Assembly: GCA_964498095.1 (NCBI GenBank)
Contig: CAZCFY010000007.1
Coordinates: 118,544-182,543 of the forward strand
Direction of reading: 5' to 3'
DNA: 64,000 nt
From: SG-bin7 sp964498095
Lineage (GTDB): Bacteria; Bdellovibrionota; Bdellovibrionia; Bdellovibrionales; SG-bin7
The notes beneath the pieces were generated by a model, which worked only from the letters and a program-made list of their open reading frames with translations, searched no databases and was not told where the DNA came from. Positions within the stretch are counted from its first letter, which is position 1. Each line of letters begins with the position of its first letter. The position numbers were made by a program, and so were the translations under genes. This document shows, piece by piece, positions 58,506 to 64,000 of the stretch.

Positions 58506-60449
58506 TTAGGGGACAAGGGCGATTAAATCCTCAATGATTTTATAAGCTTCTGCGGTGTTTTGGTCGTATGTTGGTTTCTCTTGACCTACCCTTCGGGCCT
58601 GAGAGCGTCTGTTGAGTTCCGCGATCACTTTTTCTTTATTTGGAATCAGTGAAAAATTTGCGGGCAGACTCGACGGAACGGTCGGAGCCGAGAGTACGTG
58701 CGGATAATCTTTTTCAAACCGGGGAGGATTGCCAGACTCTAAAACTACATCGGCCTTCACACCATCAATTTGTGGTGAACGGCCTGAGGGAGTAAAATAA
58801 AGTGCGATGGTTAAAACCAAAGCCACATCCGGTCCAAGTGCCTGCTGGGTCTGTACTGAACCCTTTCCGTAAGTTTGTGGATCGCCGACAACTATGGCGC
58901 GGCCATAATCCTGAAGTGATCCACTAAGTAGTTCGGAGGCACTTGCAGAATATGAGTCGGTTAACACTACGAGGGGTCCATCCCAAACGGGCTGACTTCC
59001 GCTGGGGATATTTAAATCTTCGCGCTCGCGGTTAGTAATTTTGCTCACCCCCGGTCCCGGCTTAACGAAAAGACCAAGGATACCTACTGCGTCGTTCAAA
59101 CTACCGCCACCGTTATCTCGTAGGTCGATGATCATACCGGCAAGTGTGGTTGATTTTTTTAAATTTAATATTGCTTGTCGCAGTTGATTTTCCGAGTCGA
59201 CAAAAAAACTAGAAAATTTAACGTGGGCAATTTTTCCTTTTGGCGAGTCAACGACCTTAATGTCGATATTATAAGTGCCAGCCTCAATTTTATCGCGCTT
59301 AACATTGGTTTCGAACTTCTCGCCTTTCCTCAAGACCTTTAAAGCCACCTCGGTTCCAATTGGTCCTCTAAATACGTCGCCAATGGTTTGCGGGTCAGCG
59401 CCCGACAGAGAATACCAATATTTTTTGCGCTTTACTAATTTTGGTAAAGTTTCGCGAAGCTCTGCCGTCGATACGTGCGTTACGACATCGCCTTCCTGAA
59501 GGCCGGCCCTTACAGCAGGGCCACCGGCAATTAAATTTCTTATAAAAAGGCCGTTCTGATCAATGGTAAAGACTGCACCAACTCCTCCAAAACTTGATTT
59601 TAATCCCCCATACCTTTTGCTGACATCTGAACCCAAGAGCAAATCGGAATGTGGATCCAGTCCATTGATGAAAGCCTTTGCAATAATCGCTGGAAGGTTT
59701 CGGTTGTCCAGTGACTCTTTAATTTTATCCTTCGTAGGGATTAAACTATTTAGAACATACTTAAGGGCCACGGCGTTTGTGATTTCACGGCCAGCCTCCG
59801 TTAAAGTTCGCTTAACATTTAACACATAATTAGCAATATAGCTGACAAACTTGTCTTCTATTTCAGATTCGCTTTCTGGTCGCTTTTCTTGTTTTCCTTC
59901 TTTGTCATCAAGTTTCGCGCTCTCCTCGGTTTTCCCAGATTTCAAAATGTCCAGAATTTTACGGCGTATTCCATCCTCATTAAAAAACTTGTTTATTAGG
60001 GTTTCGTACCGGGCCTGTGCCTTATTTCTTAAGCCTTCAAAGAAAGTGCGTTTGGGAGTGTTAAACACTTCATATTCAAGTTTATCTAAAAACTCGGTTG
60101 ATGACTTCACTAAAGCGTCGTGCTCACTTTGCAGAATTACCATCTCTAGTGGATCGATAATTTCGATAAAAGCTCGAATTGATTCCCTCAAAACCTTCTC
60201 TTGTTCGAAGTCTCTGTTACCCACGTGCTGAAACATGGCCTGACCGATAATCATGAGTTCTGTCTTTGTCGTTTGATCAAACGGCTCCTCAAAGAGGTAT
60301 TCACATTGCGGCTGGGAATGAGCGACAGAAGCAACTGCCAGTACCCCGACAACAAGCGCACTGCCAATTTTGTTTACCAAGTGACAATTAACAACGGCAT
60401 AAATTTGACGAAAGCTCAATAATTCGAATAGACCCAGTCGTTTGCTCAT
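58506..60449 (-). CDS. S41 tail-specific protease (Prc/CtpA-like)
   Basis: The protein has 647 residues. The ATG at 60449 is used, though the signal (VNKIGSALVVGVLAVASVAHS) begins near residue 24 and a TTG at 60380 fits too. A long N-terminal helical domain comes first, then PDZ (about 280-350: LFIRNLIAGGPAVRAGLQEG) and the S41 protease core with the catalytic Ser in LTDSYSASASELLSGSLQDY and Lys in QTYGKGSVQTQQ. Such proteases cut exported proteins with a disordered C-terminus and act in envelope turnover. It follows the histidine kinase by 38 bases. Confidence 0.93.
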   Translation of the reverse strand: MSKRLGLFELLSFRQIYAVVNCHLVNKIGSALVVGVLAVASVAHSQPQCEYLFEEPFDQTTKTELMIIGQAMFQHVGNRDFEQEKVLRESIRAFIEIIDPLEMVILQSEHDALVKSSTEFLDKLEYEVFNTPKRTFFEGLRNKAQARYETLINKFFNEDGIRRKILDILKSGKTEESAKLDDKEGKQEKRPESESEIEDKFVSYIANYVLNVKRTLTEAGREITNAVALKYVLNSLIPTKDKIKESLDNRNLPAIIAKAFINGLDPHSDLLLGSDVSKRYGGLKSSFGGVGAVFTIDQNGLFIRNLIAGGPAVRAGLQEGDVVTHVSTAELRETLPKLVKRKKYWYSLSGADPQTIGDVFRGPIGTEVALKVLRKGEKFETNVKRDKIEAGTYNIDIKVVDSPKGKIAHVKFSSFFVDSENQLRQAILNLKKSTTLAGMIIDLRDNGGGSLNDAVGILGLFVKPGPGVSKITNREREDLNIPSGSQPVWDGPLVVLTDSYSASASELLSGSLQDYGRAIVVGDPQTYGKGSVQTQQALGPDVALVLTIALYFTPSGRSPQIDGVKADVVLESGNPPRFEKDYPHVLSAPTVPSSLPANFSLIPNKEKVIAELNRRSQARRVGQEKPTYDQNTAEAYKIIEDLIALVP

Positions 60450-60487
60450 GGGTAGGCGCTAGTGCAACGCTTGCGCCATAAGTAAAA

Positions 60488-62407
60488 TTAATTGCGCTTA
60501 TCAGGAGGACCCGCAGCTGGGATCTTTAGAATAAACTCAGCCCCTTTACCGGGTTCAGAGATTACTTCGATTTCGCCGCCATGTTTTTTGATAATGCCAA
60601 AAGAAATACTCATGCCGAGGCCAGTCCCCTGTCCAACACTTTTTGTAGAGAAGAATGGCTCAAAGATCTTCTCACGTACTTCCTTGGTCATACCCTGCCC
60701 GCTATCTTTAATAGATATATTCACGAACTGCTCGCCAGCTTGCTTACTGACCCAGGTTTTTATTTTAATTTCTCCCGCATCTTTAATGGCGTGGGCAGCG
60801 TTAGAGAGGATGTTCATAAAAACCTGATTCAAATTACTCGCATAACAAAGGGTCATGGGTAATTGCCCGTACTCTTTTTTAACCGTGATACGGTTTTTAA
60901 GTTCGCCAGATAACAAACTTAAAGTGTCATCAAGACACGCGTTAATATCGGCCTCTTTAAGAGCAGCTTCTTCTAGACGCGAAAAATTTCTTAGTCCTAT
61001 AACAATATCGCGGGTGCGGCGGGCGCCGTCCTGGCAGGACTTTATCAGCTTCGGCATGTCTTGACGGATATAATCGTAATCAGAATCCTTCTCTGTTTTC
61101 TCTTCTATAATACTCATCAGCTTTTGCGAGTATTCATCGAGCTGGGTCATATTACTATAGATAAACCCGATGGGATTATTTAGTTCGTGGGCGACACCGG
61201 CGACTAACTGACCGAGACTTGCCATCTTTGCGGTGTGAACCAACTGCACTTGCGCGTTCTTTGTTTCCTGGTTGGCATTTTCTAATTCCTGGATTTTTTT
61301 TCTAAGCTCATCCTGCGCCCGCTTTATTTTTCCCGTCATTTCATTAAAACTGGCAGAAAGATAAGCCATTTCATTATCACCGCGAATGGGCAGCTCAACT
61401 CCAGATTCCCCGGCGTTCATGCGCCGAATTCCCTCATAAAGTTCGCGCAAAGGCCTTACCACTGCGCTCGAGGCAATCCAAGTTAGAATTACCACGAGTA
61501 AAATCACGGCAATGAGGACTCCCATAAATGCCGCTTTAATATTGCTAATGGTCTTGTTCGCTTCCGCCTTTGAAGCAGCTAATATGACGTAGAGTTTAGC
61601 TTCGCCCCAATTGGTGGGATAAACTAAAAACCCATAAGGTTCGCCACGAATATTTATGTCAAAAAGTTTATTAAGATAATCGCCTTTTAAGTTTTGAAAA
61701 AAATCCTGCGAGTAGAGAGTTATATCTTCATGGCTTGCGGCCGCAACCTTAAACTCCTCCCCCATAAGGGCGAGCTCGACACCCATGCGGTTCTTAAACG
61801 TATCCAAAAAATTCTTGTCTAAGCTTAGGACTATTTCTAAATACCCAACGGTGCGGTCGGATTTGCTGTACACCGGAAAATAGGAAATCAGTTCTAGTTT
61901 TCCTTTTTGTTGATCAATTAATTTAAATTTTGATTTTTCTTTAAGCTGTTTAATAACTGCCTCAGAAACAAAAATGCTTTTTTCTTTACTAAAATCCTCC
62001 GCGCGCAAGCCGCCTGTTCCATCCTTATACACCGACGCGGCCATGCGGCCGTCAGTCTCGATGACCGATATTCGCGAAGCGATGGAGGCATTCAACCAAT
62101 CCGTTAAGGCCAAACGTAAACTAGAATCCTGATTCGTCGTAATATAAAAAGCAAAGGCGCGGTCCAAGGAAAGCTTTTCCGCCCGTACGTTGATGAGTTT
62201 TTCCATATCACGCAAAGTAACTTCGATCTCGCGCGTATCACCTTGCACGCGCTGATAAAGCTCTTTATCCAGAGCCGCGCGCGATTTTTGTAAAGAAAAT
62301 CCCGTAACGAATCCAACCGGCACTAAAGAGAATACCAAAAACCAAAATATGAGTTTACTGCGAAGAGTTGTTGTTGCTGCCTTTAAACTAAATTTACGTA
62401 AACCCAT
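60488..62407 (-). CDS. Membrane sensor histidine kinase (Cache-like, HAMP)
   Basis: The protein has 639 residues. A first helix (LIFWFLVFSLVPVGFVTGFS), an extracytoplasmic sensor of about 250 residues, a second helix (AAFMGVLIAVILLVVILTWI), HAMP (VVRPLRELYEGIRRMNAGES), a coiled coil, then HisKA with His-407 in AGVAHELNNPIGFIYSNM and HATPase with N box (MNILSNAAHAIKDA) and G boxes (DSGQGM, GTGLGMSISFG). No response regulator is next to it. It is third in the cluster after the sigma-like and anti-sigma-like genes, the spacing being six bases from the latter. Confidence 0.93.
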   Translation of the reverse strand: MGLRKFSLKAATTTLRSKLIFWFLVFSLVPVGFVTGFSLQKSRAALDKELYQRVQGDTREIEVTLRDMEKLINVRAEKLSLDRAFAFYITTNQDSSLRLALTDWLNASIASRISVIETDGRMAASVYKDGTGGLRAEDFSKEKSIFVSEAVIKQLKEKSKFKLIDQQKGKLELISYFPVYSKSDRTVGYLEIVLSLDKNFLDTFKNRMGVELALMGEEFKVAAASHEDITLYSQDFFQNLKGDYLNKLFDINIRGEPYGFLVYPTNWGEAKLYVILAASKAEANKTISNIKAAFMGVLIAVILLVVILTWIASSAVVRPLRELYEGIRRMNAGESGVELPIRGDNEMAYLSASFNEMTGKIKRAQDELRKKIQELENANQETKNAQVQLVHTAKMASLGQLVAGVAHELNNPIGFIYSNMTQLDEYSQKLMSIIEEKTEKDSDYDYIRQDMPKLIKSCQDGARRTRDIVIGLRNFSRLEEAALKEADINACLDDTLSLLSGELKNRITVKKEYGQLPMTLCYASNLNQVFMNILSNAAHAIKDAGEIKIKTWVSKQAGEQFVNISIKDSGQGMTKEVREKIFEPFFSTKSVGQGTGLGMSISFGIIKKHGGEIEVISEPGKGAEFILKIPAAGPPDKRN

Positions 62408-62413
62408 TAACTT

Positions 62414-63511
62414 TTAATTTCCTTCAATCCAAAGAATATAGCGCTCTTCGCCCTCAGGCATAACCCGCACGTGGGGATCTTTAACTTCGGTTAATACGCC
62501 AAAAGATTTCAAAAATTCGACCAGAACGGTGCGGTTATCTTTTGGCAAAACAAAGTGATAATAGCGGCCGTTTGGCTTACGCCAGCCAAGTTCCACCTCG
62601 CCCGCCTTTTCTCCACCGAGCTCCACTATTTTTGCGGTAATGTCGGTTGCGATAGTTTCTAAATTTTGCAAGCTCATGTACTGCTTGTAAACGTAACCCT
62701 TTGGTTTTTGGGCAACGGGAGGAGTTGCTGGTTTAGCTGCGGCGGTAGAGGTTGTCGGAGTGGCTGAAGTTGGAGTCGCGATCTCAGCCGGCGTAGGGGC
62801 CGAAACTGACACGGCTGCGGTATTCGGCGGCGTTTGCGACGCCGATGCCCCCGGCGCGGCGGCGGCAGGCTTCGAAGTCGGCGCTGGCAAAGTTGGAGCC
62901 TGAGGCACTGGTTTAGCGGCCACTGCCTGAGCTTGCGGTTTCGTCGGCGGTGGAGCTGTTGGCGGTTCTACCCCCTCTTCCATTGGAGTCTCGCGCGCTA
63001 AGGATTTATGGACTTCGGCAATTTCTGTTTGATCCGTAATGGTCGTATTCGTATCGCGTTCGATGGACATTTTTTCGTGCGCTAATAACAATTCCTGCTT
63101 CTGTGGAATCAGTGTTTCGATATTACTCCAAAAAAGTGCTAAGGTGGCCGACGCAACGATGGCCGAAACAATAAATGCCTCTACGCCCCACTTTACCGGA
63201 ATCGGCCAGCTTCTTGGCACGATTCGGCTGCGCACTCTTTCAAGGGCACCGGAATTTCCGCTGATTTCCGCCAGGAATTTTTCGTTGATTTCTATTTTTG
63301 CCAGCAAAGAACAGTATTTGCCCGCGATGTTTACTAAATTTCTTTGATGTTTAAGTTCCTCATCCTCATCAATCATTTTTTCAATGGCCGATGCGCGGCT
63401 AGCACTCACATGACCACGCACGCAATCAAAAATCATTTCCTTGGCGAAAAACTTCGACGGCGCGCGGCTTTGTACAATGTCGCGAAAAGGCGTGTTCTCG
63501 GTGTCAGCCAT
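62414..63511 (-). CDS. Membrane anti-sigma-like protein
   Basis: The protein has 365 residues. An N-terminal part (DCVRGHVSASRASAIEKMI) of about 100 residues is anti-sigma-like in position; a helix follows (VKWGVEAFIVSAIVASATLALFW), then a very long Pro/Ala/Thr linker (about 185-275) that would span the wall, and a C-terminal domain (VELGWRKPNGRYYHFVLPKD, YILWIEGN). It overlaps the sigma-like gene by eight bases and is followed at once by the kinase gene. The layout is like the other sigma/anti-sigma pair in the window, but the end domain differs. Confidence 0.75.
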   Translation of the reverse strand: MADTENTPFRDIVQSRAPSKFFAKEMIFDCVRGHVSASRASAIEKMIDEDEELKHQRNLVNIAGKYCSLLAKIEINEKFLAEISGNSGALERVRSRIVPRSWPIPVKWGVEAFIVSAIVASATLALFWSNIETLIPQKQELLLAHEKMSIERDTNTTITDQTEIAEVHKSLARETPMEEGVEPPTAPPPTKPQAQAVAAKPVPQAPTLPAPTSKPAAAAPGASASQTPPNTAAVSVSAPTPAEIATPTSATPTTSTAAAKPATPPVAQKPKGYVYKQYMSLQNLETIATDITAKIVELGGEKAGEVELGWRKPNGRYYHFVLPKDNRTVLVEFLKSFGVLTEVKDPHVRVMPEGEERYILWIEGN

Positions 63512-63956
63512 TTGCTCTCTCCGCTGTGCAATGGGCTCCTAAGTGCGTGAGTCCCCGCGCCACGCGCGTCCGAACTGTTCCTTGACTCACGTTTATCGCC
63601 TTAGCCACCTCGTGATCTTCATATCCAATAATTTCTGTCCAAATGAGTGGAAATACATTCTCTCGCTGTTCAAGTTGTAAGAATTTTTTCCAGGCTTCTA
63701 GTCCCACGTTTTGTGGCAGTGTCCACTCTTCGCTAGAAACGACTGAGCCGATAATTTGCGCTTTATCCGCAAGCGCCAAGGACCAAGCCGAAAAACATTC
63801 GGCGACTAAAGAAGATTTATGATTAATTGAAGAATCAGCGGACCATGATTTTTTAAGTTTCTTGGCAACTTTCTTGGAAAGCTCAAGGCCCTTTCTATTG
63901 TCTAATAAGGCCAGGAAGAAGAAGAGAGCAATGGATTTGGTTTCCTGCTCACTCAT
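63504..63956 (-). CDS. Sigma-70-like factor with a degenerate N-terminal half
   Basis: The protein has 150 residues. The C-terminal half has the region 4 layout (FPLIWTEIIGYEDHEVAKAI, NVSQGTVRTRVARGLTHLGA), a helix-turn-helix of ECF or SigZ type. The N-terminal half (LFFFLALLDNRKGLELSKKV) has no clear region 2 motif, so it may be a divergent ECF factor or a sigma-like regulator. It is the first gene of the cluster sigma-like, anti-sigma-like, kinase, protease. The start has a modest purine-rich site. Confidence 0.65.
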   Translation of the reverse strand: MSEQETKSIALFFFLALLDNRKGLELSKKVAKKLKKSWSADSSINHKSSLVAECFSAWSLALADKAQIIGSVVSSEEWTLPQNVGLEAWKKFLQLEQRENVFPLIWTEIIGYEDHEVAKAINVSQGTVRTRVARGLTHLGAHCTAERANG

Positions 63957-64000
63957 TACTAATCCTAATCCGTTGTTAACTGGCGGAGTAAATCCAACTC

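Noticed and set aside
1..64000. CRISPR arrays, complete insertion sequences, rRNA genes
   Set aside because: No spaced identical repeats of CRISPR type, no transposase ORF and no rRNA-like sequence were seen. tRNA-Ser is the only RNA gene recognised.

Overview
The window looks like chromosome from a free-living, Gram-negative, Bdellovibrio-like bacterium (Bdellovibrionota or a near relative). This is inferred from family content, not from a database search. It rests on the many small lipoproteins and signal-peptide proteins, an AgmX/PglI-type protein, an LpoB plus COG3014 lipoprotein pair, a PhaR-type regulator, a PrkA-YeaH-SpoVR operon, a deoxyhypusine-synthase-like enzyme, and envelope stress and sigma modules. 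Genes are dense on both strands, and neighbours often overlap by 1-4 bases (TAATG, TGATG, ATGA junctions).

Positions 1-18.6 kb are core chromosome. They hold the end of a deoxyhypusine synthase-like gene; a minus-strand run (lipoprotein, RlmE, glutamate-synthase-like flavoprotein, peptide deformylase); an OmpA lipoprotein with an MgtE magnesium transporter; and a transmembrane Ser/Thr kinase coupled to an S66 LD-carboxypeptidase-like protein whose catalytic His is replaced. A DOT1-like methyltransferase, a secreted metallopeptidase, an NnrS-like membrane protein with a LysR regulator, and a GcvH-like protein without its lipoyl lysine follow.

Positions 18.74-27.38 kb are an integrated element of about 8.6 kb. 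It sits in the 3' end of a tRNA-Ser(GGA) gene and is flanked by a 19-bp direct repeat. It carries a large serine recombinase read towards the tRNA, whose last codons lie inside the host tRNA antisense strand. It also has a CxxC zinc-finger protein, a degenerate serine-recombinase domain, a winged-helix Rep-like protein, a ribbon-helix-helix repressor with a palindromic operator, a small resolvase, a dense array of ATGTTT/AAACAT motifs that could be an iteron origin, and a divergent type II restriction-modification pair resembling MamI. No relaxase or conjugation gene is seen, so it looks like an integrative or mobilisable island rather than a self-transmissible element.

Positions 27.5-37.6 kb are rich in secreted proteins, most of unknown function: a HExxH protein, a GDT1/UPF0016 Mn exporter-like protein, an ADP-ribosyltransferase-like secreted protein, an alpha/beta hydrolase, a J-domain protein with a signal peptide, and a DUF4214 lipoprotein with a concanavalin-like end.

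Positions 37.7-64 kb hold regulation and envelope functions. They include a histidine kinase/response regulator pair, a FecR protein, the PrkA/YeaH/SpoVR operon, a TPR lipoprotein with a LolB-like lipoprotein, a PhaR-like regulator followed by a perfect 28-bp inverted repeat, an AgmX-like protein next to an ECF sigma/anti-sigma pair whose anti-sigma ends in an AgmX-like domain, a beta-propeller secreted protein, a secreted phosphatase, the LpoB/COG3014 pair and a RadC-like protein. The window ends in a four-gene cluster of sigma-like factor, membrane anti-sigma-like protein, histidine kinase and tail-specific protease.
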